Assembly: GCA_018268315.1 (NCBI GenBank)
Contig: JAFDWU010000001.1
Location: 411,280-475,279 of the forward strand
Reading direction: 5' to 3'
DNA: 64,000 nucleotides
Origin: Armatimonadota bacterium
Lineage (GTDB): Bacteria > Armatimonadota > Fimbriimonadia > Fimbriimonadales > Fimbriimonadaceae
This document shows positions 41,259 through 50,142 of the stretch, piece after piece. The notes beneath the pieces were generated by a model, which made no database searches, was not told the origin of the DNA, and saw nothing but the letters and a program-made list of their open reading frames with translations. The translations under genes and the position numbers were made by a program. Each line of letters begins with the position of its first letter. Position 1 is the stretch's first letter.

Positions 41259-42767
41259 TTGGATTTAACGAGCGCTTTCTTTCTGATATTGATCGTGATG
41301 CTGGGCGGCATTATTGCGATCATTGCAGACCGTCTCGGGCGCAAGCTGGGCAAGAAGCGACTTTCCATCTTCGGATTGCGGCCGAGGCAGACCGCCGAAA
41401 TCATCACCGTTGGCGCGGGCATCCTCATTACGCTCGTGACCCTCATCGTTATCCTTGTCGCGAGCAGCGACGTTCGAATCTGGCTCACTCAAGGTCGTCG
41501 GGCCATCATCGAACGCGACAGCCTGAAGAAAGAAGTGGGGCAACTTCAACAGCAAAGGCAGGACATTTCCGATTCAAACAAGCGGGCACAGGACCTTGCG
41601 TTTCGTCTTAACCACGACCTCGACACGAAGAAGACGGAAGTCCGCCAGATAAGCGAGCAGCGCAACGCGCTGCAAAAGAGCACTGCCGTTCTGCGAGCGC
41701 AAGTTGGCGGACTCAGGGCGAAGATCGAACAGACCCGTGTGAGTCTGAAGTCTTCGCAAGCAAAGCTCAGCGCATCCCTAAGCCGCCTGAAGGTCGTGCA
41801 AGACAGCTACGATGCGATTGATCGCCGTTACAAGGTTCTTGATAAGCAGATCCGCGAAGCCAACGAGTGGAACCACCGATTGGATACGGACAACCAAAAG
41901 CTGGACGCTTCCAACAAGACCCTGGGCCGAACCAACCAAGCGCTGATGGACCAACGGGCCTCCCTTGAGGCCCAAAAGGATCGCCTTGCCCAAGATATTG
42001 AGCGCACGAAAGTCGAGGGAGACCAACTCCGGGCCGAAGTCGCAAGCCAGAAAGAGAAGCTCGAGGAACTCGGCGGGCAATTAGCACAGGTCGAGAGCGC
42101 GCTCCAATCGTCCCTCAATAACAGCCGCCTCACCAGCCTCATGTTCCGGCGCGGGGAGGAAGTTGCCAGGCTTACAATGCCTGAGGGTGTTATGGACGAG
42201 CAGATGGGCAACTATATCCAGAGCCTTCTCCGGGAAGCTCGGCTTTCGGCGGAGTCTCGCGGAGCGAAGGCGACTTCCGCCAACCCATCGGCTGGGCTCT
42301 TCCCGCGTCAGTCGGGGAGCCTCACTATCACGACCGAGATGCAGACCGACGCCCTCGTGAATTACCTGAAGGGCAAGAAGAAATCCCAACTCCTGGTTGC
42401 CTACTCTCTCCTGAACTCGTTCGAAGGCGAGCCGGTGGCGCTTGGCGTTCGCATCTATGATAACGACGTCATCTTCCACGCCGGCCAGGTAGTCGCGGAG
42501 GTGCGCATGAACGGCCGCTCGGAGCAAGAGGTATTGGTCGCTCAACTTGACGACTTCCTGAAGGTTAGGGTGCCGGATCGAGCCCAAAAGGCCCACATGG
42601 TTATCCCGCCGGGAACCGAAAAGACTTTCGCCTACGTTTCTGAAGCAGATAAGCTTCAGCTAATCCTTTCGATGAAGAAGCTGGATCAGCCGTTCAAACT
42701 GGTCGCCTACGTTACCGAAGATACTCGTGCAGGTGATCCGCTTAAGCTAAGCTTTAGAATCAGATAG
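41259..42767 (+). CDS. DUF3084 membrane protein with coiled coil
   Basis: A 502-residue protein. The N-terminal part has two transmembrane helices (about 4-24 and 48-68) around a short loop with DRLGRKLGKKRLSIFGLRPRQTA, the DUF3084 signature. A long coiled coil follows (about 85-280) and then a globular C-terminal domain with VALGVRIYDNDVIFHAGQVVAE. DUF3084 is known from cyanobacteria and some other phyla and its function is unknown. TTG start 3 bases after the LPS permease, so it may be a structural or regulatory partner of the Lpt system. Confidence 0.85.
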   Translation: MDLTSAFFLILIVMLGGIIAIIADRLGRKLGKKRLSIFGLRPRQTAEIITVGAGILITLVTLIVILVASSDVRIWLTQGRRAIIERDSLKKEVGQLQQQRQDISDSNKRAQDLAFRLNHDLDTKKTEVRQISEQRNALQKSTAVLRAQVGGLRAKIEQTRVSLKSSQAKLSASLSRLKVVQDSYDAIDRRYKVLDKQIREANEWNHRLDTDNQKLDASNKTLGRTNQALMDQRASLEAQKDRLAQDIERTKVEGDQLRAEVASQKEKLEELGGQLAQVESALQSSLNNSRLTSLMFRRGEEVARLTMPEGVMDEQMGNYIQSLLREARLSAESRGAKATSANPSAGLFPRQSGSLTITTEMQTDALVNYLKGKKKSQLLVAYSLLNSFEGEPVALGVRIYDNDVIFHAGQVVAEVRMNGRSEQEVLVAQLDDFLKVRVPDRAQKAHMVIPPGTEKTFAYVSEADKLQLILSMKKLDQPFKLVAYVTEDTRAGDPLKLSFRIR

Positions 42768-42772
42768 ACGTT

Positions 42773-43195
42773 ATGGTCCTTCCTACTCGAACCGTTCTTG
42801 CCGTTGACCCCGGAAGCTCAAAGTGCGGCCTTGCCATCGTTCATCGGGACGATAAAGGCAAGATGTCGCTGCTTTGGCGCACCATCTGCCCCCTGGTGGA
42901 GCTCACGCCGGCAATCAATCTGGCTTACGCAGACCACCCTTTTGACCTCGTCATCATCGGCAGCAGCACCGGCTCGCGAGAAGTCACGCGCATCGTGAAA
43001 GAAGCATTCCCATCAATCTCCACGCTCCTCGTGGATGAGCGAGAGACCACCCTGAGGGCAAGGGAGAAGTATTGGGAGCACCATCAGCGCGGCGGCTGGC
43101 GGCGATTGCTGCCCGCTTCGCTTCAGGTTCCGCCGGAGCCGGTAGACGACTTTGCGGCGTTGGTCATCGCCGAACGCGTTCTCGATGCGAGCTAA
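42773..43195 (+). CDS. YqgF/RuvX-like RNase H-fold protein
   Basis: A 140-residue protein with the YqgF pattern: LAVDPGSSKCGLAIV at the N-terminus (catalytic Asp in VDPG), LLVDERETTLRA (Glu in DE), and PVDDFAALVIAERVL near the end (Asp). The family includes the pre-16S rRNA nuclease YqgF/RuvX. The sequence is diverged, so it is probably a YqgF-fold paralogue, and the main YqgF could be elsewhere. It follows the DUF3084 gene after 5 bases, a pairing I recall from cyanobacteria. Confidence 0.78.
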   Translation: MVLPTRTVLAVDPGSSKCGLAIVHRDDKGKMSLLWRTICPLVELTPAINLAYADHPFDLVIIGSSTGSREVTRIVKEAFPSISTLLVDERETTLRAREKYWEHHQRGGWRRLLPASLQVPPEPVDDFAALVIAERVLDAS

Positions 43196-44057
43196 GCGTT
43201 TTCGCTGGCTGCGGATTCGTGGGGCGTTGGTTTTCACCTTTCTGGGCCTGTGGACCTTCTTCTCATTCCAGCTCGCGGGCTTCCTGCTCCACCCAAACAA
43301 CGCGAATCCTGCGACGCCTGCCTACATGCAGGATGAGACGCCCCTTCTTGGCGGCTTTCAAAACCCCACCTGGACGACTCCGGGCTGGCAGCGTGCGCCT
43401 GTTGTATTCGTCATGCTCCATGGGCTGGGCGGTTCGCGATTGCAGTGGTCGTTGGCGGCCCGTGGGCTTGCCCAGAAGGGCTGTGGCGCGGTAATTCCGG
43501 CGATGCCTGGACACGAAGACTCACCGTTCCCAAACTGCACGTATGGGCCAAAGGAGCTCGAGGTGACGCACGACCTGGTTGGCTACGTGCACCAGAAGAA
43601 CCCGAAGGCGAAGATCGTTCTTGTCGGAGTGTCCCTCGGCGGTCAGTCCGCATGGCTAGAGGCGGCAAGGAATCCGGTCATCTCAGCAGTCGTCACCGAA
43701 TCCACCTTCACGAGCTTTCGAGAAGCTAAGGCAGATTACATATCACGCAAAGGCTCGGCGATCTTCCTAATGCCTGCCATCAAGATCGTTGAGGGCAGAA
43801 TCGGCAGCATGGCTCTTTCCTACAACTCCCTTGCCGCCGCCCAGCAATACCGCCAAAGCGGCCGACCCGCTTTGGTTATCCATGCGGGACACGACAAGCT
43901 ATTCCCTGTCCGCCATGGAGAGCGCCTCTCGCAAGCCGCCGGTTGCCCCTTGTGGGTTGCGCCTGGCGCAACTCATTCAAACTGCTTCACAACGGACCCA
44001 GACGGTTATATATCACGACTTACAAATTTGGCGTCCGGCACCCTTCAGGGCCATTGA
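43185..44057 (+). CDS. Alpha/beta hydrolase with N-terminal membrane anchor
   Basis: A 290-residue protein. An N-terminal hydrophobic segment (about 9-32) would anchor it in the membrane or act as a signal. The hydrolase fold has the oxyanion HGLGG, nucleophile elbow GVSLGG, acid in AGHDKLF and base His in ATHSN. It is a serine hydrolase of unknown substrate, similar to lysophospholipase-like or BAAT-type proteins. ATG 43185 overlaps the YqgF-like gene by 11 bases. Confidence 0.82.
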   Translation: MRAKRFRWLRIRGALVFTFLGLWTFFSFQLAGFLLHPNNANPATPAYMQDETPLLGGFQNPTWTTPGWQRAPVVFVMLHGLGGSRLQWSLAARGLAQKGCGAVIPAMPGHEDSPFPNCTYGPKELEVTHDLVGYVHQKNPKAKIVLVGVSLGGQSAWLEAARNPVISAVVTESTFTSFREAKADYISRKGSAIFLMPAIKIVEGRIGSMALSYNSLAAAQQYRQSGRPALVIHAGHDKLFPVRHGERLSQAAGCPLWVAPGATHSNCFTTDPDGYISRLTNLASGTLQGH

Positions 44058-44062
44058 GTCCG

Positions 44063-44602
44063 TTATATAACGTGCAGTGTGTCTAGGAACTCCTGGATAC
44101 TCGCGAGATCGCGATCCGCCGCATCCGCGCCGACGAAGACCCCAATAATCGACTTCTTCGTAATCAGGAACTCAAGATAGACCCGCTTCCCGCTTGATTC
44201 GATTACCGCAGCGCGACTGGGAAAGCCGTCCACCACTCCATCATTGCTGTAAACCACCTTTGCGTTCGGAAATGATTTCAGCATTTTCGGGATGGCGGTA
44301 TCGAAGAGTCGCTTTACTTCGGCGTTGTTCGTGTCGTGCCAGTTCACATGAGCGATGATCTTCTTGATTTCCGGGGTGTACGGCTCATAGAATGCGCGAT
44401 ACATACGGGTCAAGGTGATGGAAGAATAGATCTTCACGGTTGAGCCATCGTACGTGTTCTTGCCCGTTGAGAAAACGGGCTTGCCGGGCATCTTCACACT
44501 GAAGCCACCCTCCGTGCTCTTGAACTTGTAGTCCAGATTCTGGGCAACCATCGTTGCCGCTAGACCAAAAACAGCGATTCCCGTAAACAGCCGACTTTTC
44601 AT
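44063..44602 (-). CDS. Hypothetical secreted protein
   Basis: A 179-residue protein with an N-terminal signal peptide (LFTGIAVFGLAATMVAQ). The mature domain (STEGGFSVKMPGKPVF ... GKRVYLEFLI ... SIQEFLDTLHVI) has the look of a small alpha/beta domain seen in many uncharacterised periplasmic proteins. ATG 44602 has AGGAG upstream. A longer frame to 45322 runs antisense through typA and is rejected. It is divergent from typA with about 99 bases between. Confidence 0.72.
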   Translation of the reverse strand: MKSRLFTGIAVFGLAATMVAQNLDYKFKSTEGGFSVKMPGKPVFSTGKNTYDGSTVKIYSSITLTRMYRAFYEPYTPEIKKIIAHVNWHDTNNAEVKRLFDTAIPKMLKSFPNAKVVYSNDGVVDGFPSRAAVIESSGKRVYLEFLITKKSIIGVFVGADAADRDLASIQEFLDTLHVI

Positions 44603-44681
44603 TTGCACTCTCCTGCAATCTTCTTCCATCAAGCGGCTGTCTCCAACCCGCCAAAACTGCTGGCTAAGGTTCAAAACACCC

Positions 44682-44700
44682 CCGACAGGTACACTGTCGG
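44682..44700 (+). promoter_or_regulatory. Palindrome overlapping the typA -10 element
   Basis: CCGACAG (44682-44688) and CTGTCGG (44694-44700) are perfect inverted repeats with a 5-base centre, ending 1 base before the typA ATG. The palindrome encloses the GGTACACT element, so it could be a repressor operator. Confidence 0.45.
44688..44695 (+). promoter_or_regulatory. GGTACACT element, candidate leaderless promoter of typA
   Basis: GGTACACT ends 6 bases before the typA ATG at 44702, and no Shine-Dalgarno is present. Same sequence and spacing as before rlmN. Confidence 0.5.
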
Positions 44701-44701
44701 T

Positions 44702-46534
44702 ATGCCCAATATCCGAAACGTCGGCATCATCGCGCATGTCGATCACGGAAAGACAACCTTGGTCGATGCCATTTTCCGGCAGGCCGGGCTGTTCCGTGAG
44801 AACCAGCACGTTGCCGAGCGCGTGATGGATAGCAACGACCTCGAGCGCGAGAAGGGCATCACGATCCTTTCCAAAGTCGCTAGCGTTCGCTACAAAGGAA
44901 CCAAGATCAACATAGTCGACACCCCTGGCCACGCCGACTTCGGCGGCGAGGTTGAGCGTGTGCTCAGCATGGTGGACGGCGTCCTCCTCATCGTCGATGC
45001 CCAAGAGGGCCCGATGCCGCAAACCAGATTCGTGCTCAAGAAGGCTTTTGAAAACGGGCTGAAGCCGATTGTGTGCATCAACAAGATTGACCGCGAGCAC
45101 GCCCGCCCACTCCACGCCTACGACAAAACCATCGACCTCTTCATCGAGCTTGGCGCGAGCGAGGACGACCTCTTCTTCCCTCACCTCTTCACCTCGGGTT
45201 CTGGCGGCTTTGCAAGGGTAGCCCCCGACGGCGCCGAACAGGATATGCGCGAGCTGTTCGAGATGATCGTGAACAGCGTTCCCCCACCTCCCGGCAACCC
45301 GGATGAGCCGTTCCTGCTCCAAGTGAACAATTTGGATTACAACGACTACCTTGGCCGTATGTTTGGCGGCAAGGTTCTCCAGGGCCGCCTAAAAGTCGGC
45401 GATCGCCTCCACGTAATGCACGAAGGCAGCGAGAAGAGGACCGGCTTTAACGTGACCAAGCTCTGGACCTACGAGGGCATTGAGCTGAAGGAAGTTGAGG
45501 CTGTCGAAGCAGGCGAGATCGGAATGCTAAGCGGCCTTGATGATGTTCATATTAGCGACACCATCGCCTCCACAGAAATCACCGAGCCGCGTGCAGCAAT
45601 CAAAGTTGAGCCGAGCACGCTCAGCATGTTCTTCTATGCGAACAACTCCCCGCTCGCAGGCAAGGACGGCGGCAAGTTCCTTACCATCCACAAAATTCGT
45701 GAGCGCATTGAGCGCGAGCAAGCAATCAGCGTAAGTATCAAGATTGATCCAGACGGCCCCACTGACGCCGTCAAGGTTCAAGCGCGAGGCGAGCTTCAGC
45801 TTGCAATCCTTATCGAGACGATGCGCCGCGAGGGCTATGAAATGCAGATTTCCCGCCCGAACGTAATTTTCAAGCGCGACGAGAACGGCGATATCGCCGA
45901 GCCTTATGAAGTGGCGCTGATTGAAGTTCCCGAAGAATCGGTCGGGCCGGTTATGGAAGAGCTAAGCCGCCGCAAGGGCGATATGCTGAACATGTCCAGC
46001 CGAGAGAATGGGACCACGATGCTGGAGTACAGCATTCCCACGCGCGGGCTCATCGGCTTCCGCTCCATGTTCCTCACCATGACGCGCGGACTTGGCACCG
46101 TAAGCTCCATCTTCGATGGCTACAAGCCGTACCGAGGCGAAGTGTTGTCGCGAACCCAAGGTTCGCTGATCGCCAAAGACCCGGGCAAGCTCACCCGCTA
46201 TGCCTATGAGGACATCCAAGAGCGCGGAACGCTGTTCTACGAAGTCGGAATTGAGGTTTACGGCGGCATGATCGTTGGCGCCTGCAGCCGAGATGAAGAC
46301 ATGATTGTGAACGCCACCAAGCAAAAGGCGGCCACTAACATCCGTTCTGCAACATCGGATTCCACCACCGTGCTGGACCCCCACAAGGATTTCTCGCTGG
46401 AGCAAGCCCTTTCCTGGCTACGCGATGACGAACTGCTGGAAGTCACGCCGAAGCAGCTTCGCTTCCGAAAGCGTGTGCTGGATCACAGCGAGCGCCGCGT
46501 CTCCGAACGCCGCTCAGAAGTCACGGTTGGCTAA
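44702..46534 (+). CDS. typA: Ribosome-associated translational GTPase TypA/BipA
   Basis: A 610-residue translational GTPase. G1 is AHVDHGKTT, the switch region has EREKGITI, G3 is [13 protein letters not shown]4 is NKID. The beta-barrel, the two alpha/beta domains and the TypA-specific C-terminal domain ([32 protein letters not shown]) follow in order. TypA assists ribosome assembly and stress adaptation. The start is the ATG at 44702; an upstream open frame is not conserved. Its stop overlaps the stop of the convergent isochorismatase-like gene by 4 bases. Confidence 0.96.
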   Translation: MPNIRNVGIIAHVDHGKTTLVDAIFRQAGLFRENQHVAERVMDSNDLEREKGITILSKVASVRYKGTKINIVDTPGHADFGGEVERVLSMVDGVLLIVDAQEGPMPQTRFVLKKAFENGLKPIVCINKIDREHARPLHAYDKTIDLFIELGASEDDLFFPHLFTSGSGGFARVAPDGAEQDMRELFEMIVNSVPPPPGNPDEPFLLQVNNLDYNDYLGRMFGGKVLQGRLKVGDRLHVMHEGSEKRTGFNVTKLWTYEGIELKEVEAVEAGEIGMLSGLDDVHISDTIASTEITEPRAAIKVEPSTLSMFFYANNSPLAGKDGGKFLTIHKIRERIEREQAISVSIKIDPDGPTDAVKVQARGELQLAILIETMRREGYEMQISRPNVIFKRDENGDIAEPYEVALIEVPEESVGPVMEELSRRKGDMLNMSSRENGTTMLEYSIPTRGLIGFRSMFLTMTRGLGTVSSIFDGYKPYRGEVLSRTQGSLIAKDPGKLTRYAYEDIQERGTLFYEVGIEVYGGMIVGACSRDEDMIVNATKQKAATNIRSATSDSTTVLDPHKDFSLEQALSWLRDDELLEVTPKQLRFRKRVLDHSERRVSERRSEVTVG

Positions 46535-47100
46535 ACGCCAACCGAGGCGAATTCTTTTACGCGCTGAATAACCTCGCGGAAGCGAGGATGTTCTGCGCTT
46601 GCAAGCCACTCGTAAACCAAGGCCTCGGTGTGAATGGGAATCACTCCTTCGTCGCGCATTCGCTCCATGCCAATCTTGTGCATCTCTTGGCTCCGCGCGC
46701 TGAGGCCGTCGGGGCACACCGCCACGCGGTAATCAAGGTCGAGCAGACCAAGCGCGGTTTGGCTCACACAAATGTGGGTCTCGATGCCCACCAAAATCAC
46801 TTGCGTGCGGTTGTAGCTCTCCAGCAAGGTCATAAAGCCGTCGCATGCCGCGCAGCCAAACTCGGCTTTTGAGACCGGCGGAGCGCTCAGCCAAGGAAGC
46901 AGACTCGATTCGGTTGCCCCCATTTTGTCGGGAACCTGCTCGCTGGCAATAACCGGAATACCCAGAATTGAAGCTATTTCGGCCAGGAATAGGCCCCGAC
47001 TAAGAACCCTTTCTTGCTCCCAAATTGGCTTGAGGAACTTTGGCTGAAAGTCGATAAGCGCCAGGATGCTTTGATCAATCTGCGGTCGCAATGTTGGCAT
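46531..47100 (-). CDS. Isochorismatase-fold cysteine hydrolase
   Basis: A 189-residue protein with the isochorismatase-like triad: Asp in LALIDFQ near the N-terminus, Lys in SKAEFGC, and Cys in GIETHICVSQTALGLL. It belongs to the group containing YcaC-like and nicotinamidase-like hydrolases; the specific amide substrate is unknown. TATAAT lies 9 bases upstream of the ATG (minus-strand 47115-47110), giving a very short leader without a clear Shine-Dalgarno. Confidence 0.87.
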   Translation of the reverse strand: MPTLRPQIDQSILALIDFQPKFLKPIWEQERVLSRGLFLAEIASILGIPVIASEQVPDKMGATESSLLPWLSAPPVSKAEFGCAACDGFMTLLESYNRTQVILVGIETHICVSQTALGLLDLDYRVAVCPDGLSARSQEMHKIGMERMRDEGVIPIHTEALVYEWLASAEHPRFREVIQRVKEFASVGV

Positions 47101-47184
47101 GCTTCACCGATTATAGGGCAAAACCGTTTCTTAAGGCGTCCTTGTTATGGTAAACCCCACGCGTTCTAGGGAGTGTTTCAATCC

Positions 47185-47706
47185 ATGATTAAGCGAGCAT
47201 CAACCATCGGTTTATTGGCTGCAATGGCCGCAATTTCTAATGCCCAGTACGGATCGACGAATCCGGACTTCACGCCCCACGGTATTCGAGTCCGCCTGGG
47301 TGTCGTATTGCCTTACGACACCACGTTCCGCGACGCGGGCGCCTCGTTCCTTGGCATGGGGCTGGATTACGACCTGCCAGCCCACGGCAGCTATGTTCCT
47401 TTCCTCGCGATCGATCACATTTCGAAGAAGCCTTTTGACACGACAAAGCCGCATGTGACTGCGCTGACCCTTAACCTACGTCGCTCCTTCACGGGCGCTA
47501 AGTACGACACCTACTGGTTTGCAGGTGTTGGCGCGTTCAACATCAACATTGAGGGTGGGCGAATGCTTGCGGGCGTGCGCGGCGGCCTCGGCGCTGAGTT
47601 CGAAAGCAAGTACTTTGCCGAGCTCACGACTTACGCCAGCCTTAAGGAGAACGGAAGCGGCACCAGCGCGAATGCCTTCGCATTCTACGTTGGCCTCAAG
47701 TTCTAA
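47185..47706 (+). CDS. Hypothetical secreted protein, possible outer-membrane beta-barrel
   Basis: A 173-residue protein with a signal peptide (ASTIGLLAAMAAISNAQ). The mature part alternates short amphipathic strands (GIRVRLGVVLPYD, YVPFLAIDHI, HVTALTLNLRRSF, YDTYWFAGVGAFNI, AFYVGLKF) and ends in Phe, as small outer-membrane barrels do. No family was recognised. ATG 47185 is chosen for the signal; AGGGAG lies upstream. The stop overlaps the stop of convergent yraN by 4 bases. Confidence 0.7.
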   Translation: MIKRASTIGLLAAMAAISNAQYGSTNPDFTPHGIRVRLGVVLPYDTTFRDAGASFLGMGLDYDLPAHGSYVPFLAIDHISKKPFDTTKPHVTALTLNLRRSFTGAKYDTYWFAGVGAFNINIEGGRMLAGVRGGLGAEFESKYFAELTTYASLKENGSGTSANAFAFYVGLKF

Positions 47707-48050
47707 CCCATTCGAAACCAATCTTTCGCTAAACGCGGGCCGTCCGGGCTGATCGTCACCAGATCGAACCGGATGGCCCGATTTGTTTCTTGATTCCTTG
47801 CCAGAAACTCCTCTGCGGCGCGAATAATCCTCCCTGCTTTGAGATCGCCCACCGCGTCCGCCGCCTCTTCATGGCCCCCGGTCCGCATCTTCACCTCGAT
47901 GAAGCACAGTACTTCTCCATCAAGGGCTACCACATCGATTTCGCCTCCACGCACTGCGAAGCGGCGCGTGATGATGGAATAGCCGTGCTGGAGCAGGAAC
48001 TCCGCCGCTCTATCTTCGCCTTCTGCGCCTAGCTTTCGAAGTCCAGGCAT
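47703..48050 (-). CDS. YraN/UPF0102-family nuclease-like protein
   Basis: A 115-residue protein matching UPF0102: LGAEGEDRAAEFL, then ITRRFAVRGGEIDVVALDGEVLCFIEVKMR, where the GEID and EVK residues form the restriction-endonuclease-like catalytic core, and a C-terminal IRFDLVTI. Role unknown; often encoded next to rnhB, as here. ATG 48050 lies inside the 3' end of rnhB. Confidence 0.88.
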   Translation of the reverse strand: MPGLRKLGAEGEDRAAEFLLQHGYSIITRRFAVRGGEIDVVALDGEVLCFIEVKMRTGGHEEAADAVGDLKAGRIIRAAEEFLARNQETNRAIRFDLVTISPDGPRLAKDWFRMG

Positions 48051-48640
48051 AGCTGATCCAGCATCGCTACCGTTCCAAAACTTCGGCGGTGGATGGGGCA
48101 AGGGCCATGCTCCTCAAGCGCCGCTATGTGATGCTTGGTGGCGTAGCCAAAGTGCTTCTCGAATCCGTAAACCGGATATTCCTCCGCCAGGCTCTTCATG
48201 AGCCGGTCTCGGTGTGTTTTTGCCAAAATCGAGGCCGCCGCTATGCTGCGATACTTCGCGTCGCCGTCGATCACCGTCGTCATCCGCAAATGACCATCGG
48301 GCGCGAAGGTGCCGTCGATCAAAGCTTCCTCCGGCTGGGGCCGCAAAGCAGCCAAAGCGCGCCCCATCCCCAGCAACGTCGCCCTTAGAATGTTGTGCTC
48401 CTCGATCTCCTCCAGTCCGATATCGACAATCGCGAAGCAGCCGCAATCCCGTATCCGCGCCTCAAGCTCTTCCCGCTTCGCCGCGGTGAGCTTTTTGGAA
48501 TCATCGAGGCCGGGCAAACGCGCTTTCGCGGGCAGCACTACTGCCGCAACGGTAACCGGACCCGCGAGCGGGCCGCGCCCTGCCTCATCGACCCCGGCAA
48601 CGCCGGGAGTCGCGATTAAACGGTGAGTTTTCGCTTCCAT
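48029..48640 (-). CDS. rnhB: Ribonuclease HII
   Basis: A 203-residue protein with the RNase HII signature GVDEAGRGPLAGPV (two catalytic acids), LDDSKKLTAAKRE, the third acid in EALIDGTF, and AAASILAKTHRDRLM. The C-terminal YGFEKHFGYATKHH is also typical. It removes RNA from RNA-DNA hybrids and single ribonucleotides from DNA. ATG 48640 overlaps the cysS 3' end by 25 bases. Confidence 0.95.
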   Translation of the reverse strand: MEAKTHRLIATPGVAGVDEAGRGPLAGPVTVAAVVLPAKARLPGLDDSKKLTAAKREELEARIRDCGCFAIVDIGLEEIEEHNILRATLLGMGRALAALRPQPEEALIDGTFAPDGHLRMTTVIDGDAKYRSIAAASILAKTHRDRLMKSLAEEYPVYGFEKHFGYATKHHIAALEEHGPCPIHRRSFGTVAMLDQLCLDFES

Positions 48641-50103
48641 GAAGTGCCTTCCGGCCCGTCTCGAAGCTCAATGCCCTTCGCCATCAGGTCGTCGCGAATC
48701 TTGTCGGCAAGCGCAAAATCCCGGTTCTGCTTGGCCGAGGCCCTTGCCTGGATTTGCTCTTCGACCCAATCGTCCTCGCCGCTCGCCTTTGCCTGTGAGG
48801 GGCCGGACGCGTAATCTGAGCGGACAATTCCGAGAACTTTGTTCACCGAATCCAGAAACGCCTTCGCGCTCTTGGCAGAAGCCCCGTTTAGGCCATCCGC
48901 CTCCCTCAAGATCACCTTCGTGCCTTCCAAAGCCTTCGCGATCGCCACCGGCGTGTTCAGGTCGTTGCACATCGCCTCAAGCATCTCGTCAGAAAGCTGC
49001 CGCAGCGCCTCCCCCACAAAATCATCACCTGGCAGGTTCTTGGTAAGGCCTTCATCCGCCTTCTGGTCGCAAAGCCTAAAGCGATCCACGTTGCCTTCAG
49101 CATCCCGCAAAGTCTGCAGCGTGAAATTGAACGGCTGCCGGTACTGGCCGGAAATCAGCGCAAGCCGCAAAGCCAGCGGATCAGCGCCCTTCCCATCAGT
49201 GATGTCCCGCACCGTGTAGAACGTGCCGTCCCGCTTGCTCATCTTCTTCCCATCAACCTGCAGGAAACGGGTGTGAATCCAGTGGTTAGAGAACGGCTTG
49301 CCGTTTAGCGATTCCGACTGCGCGATTTCGCACTCGTGATGCGGGAAGATCAGGTCTTCGCCGCCCGCGTGGAGATCCAGCGTATCGCCAAGATACTGCT
49401 GCGCCATCACCGAGCACTCAAGGTGCCAGCCGGGAAAGCCCCAGCCATACGGCGAGAACCACTGCATCAGGTGCTTGTGATCCTTCTTCCAAAGCGCAAA
49501 ATCCGCCGGGTGGCGCTTGTTATCATCCGATACCACCTCGCGCACCGCTCGGTATAGGCTCTCCTGGTCCTTATTGCCGCTCAGCTTGCCGTAATCCTTA
49601 AAACTCTGAACGCTGAAGTACACGCCGGTGGGGGTCTCGTAGGCGTGGCCATCCTTCACCAGCTGCTCGATCGCCATGATCTGCTCGGTCATGTGCTGGG
49701 TGGCCTTCGGCCGCACCTGGGGCGCGCGCAAGTTCAGAAGCTGCCAGTCAGACACCAGCGCGTCCGCGTAGAACTCCGCAAGTTCCCAAACGTTGTTGAA
49801 CGCCTCACCCTCTTTGCTCTTGAGGGCCTTCTCCATCTTGTCCTCGCCCTCAGCATCGGCGACGTCGTCAACCGTCAAGTGGCCAACATCGGTGATGTTG
49901 CTCACGTAAGTGACCTTCCAGCCAAGGGCCTCCGCCGTTCGCACCACCAAATCAGCCGTCAGGAAAGTGCGGAAGTTGCCGATGTGAGCGTAGCTGTAAA
50001 CCGTCGGTCCACAGGAGTAGAAGCGCAGGTGCCTCGGCTCAACCGTCTTGAGAGGCTTAACCTCCTTGGACATCGTATCGTACAGCTTGAAAACAGGGGG
50101 CAT
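48616..50103 (-). CDS. cysS: Cysteinyl-tRNA synthetase
   Basis: A 495-residue class I synthetase. It has SCGPTVYSYAHIGNFRTF (first zinc Cys and HIGN), WHLECSVMA (zinc Cys), GGEDLIFPHHECE (zinc His) and KKMSKRDGTF (KMSK). The C-terminal anticodon-binding region ends ELRDGPEGTSWKRKL. It charges tRNA-Cys. The ATG at 50103 has a -10-like TATCAT 11 bases upstream and little leader. It heads a run with rnhB and yraN. Confidence 0.96.
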   Translation of the reverse strand: MPPVFKLYDTMSKEVKPLKTVEPRHLRFYSCGPTVYSYAHIGNFRTFLTADLVVRTAEALGWKVTYVSNITDVGHLTVDDVADAEGEDKMEKALKSKEGEAFNNVWELAEFYADALVSDWQLLNLRAPQVRPKATQHMTEQIMAIEQLVKDGHAYETPTGVYFSVQSFKDYGKLSGNKDQESLYRAVREVVSDDNKRHPADFALWKKDHKHLMQWFSPYGWGFPGWHLECSVMAQQYLGDTLDLHAGGEDLIFPHHECEIAQSESLNGKPFSNHWIHTRFLQVDGKKMSKRDGTFYTVRDITDGKGADPLALRLALISGQYRQPFNFTLQTLRDAEGNVDRFRLCDQKADEGLTKNLPGDDFVGEALRQLSDEMLEAMCNDLNTPVAIAKALEGTKVILREADGLNGASAKSAKAFLDSVNKVLGIVRSDYASGPSQAKASGEDDWVEEQIQARASAKQNRDFALADKIRDDLMAKGIELRDGPEGTSWKRKLTV

Positions 50104-50142
50104 GGGTACTAGCTATGATACCGAGCGCGCCGCGAAATCCGG

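Noticed and set aside
44603-45322. Long antisense frame through typA continuing the minus-strand secreted protein upstream
   Set aside because: The real gene begins with a signal peptide and AGGAG at 44602; the upstream part is the mirror of typA codons.
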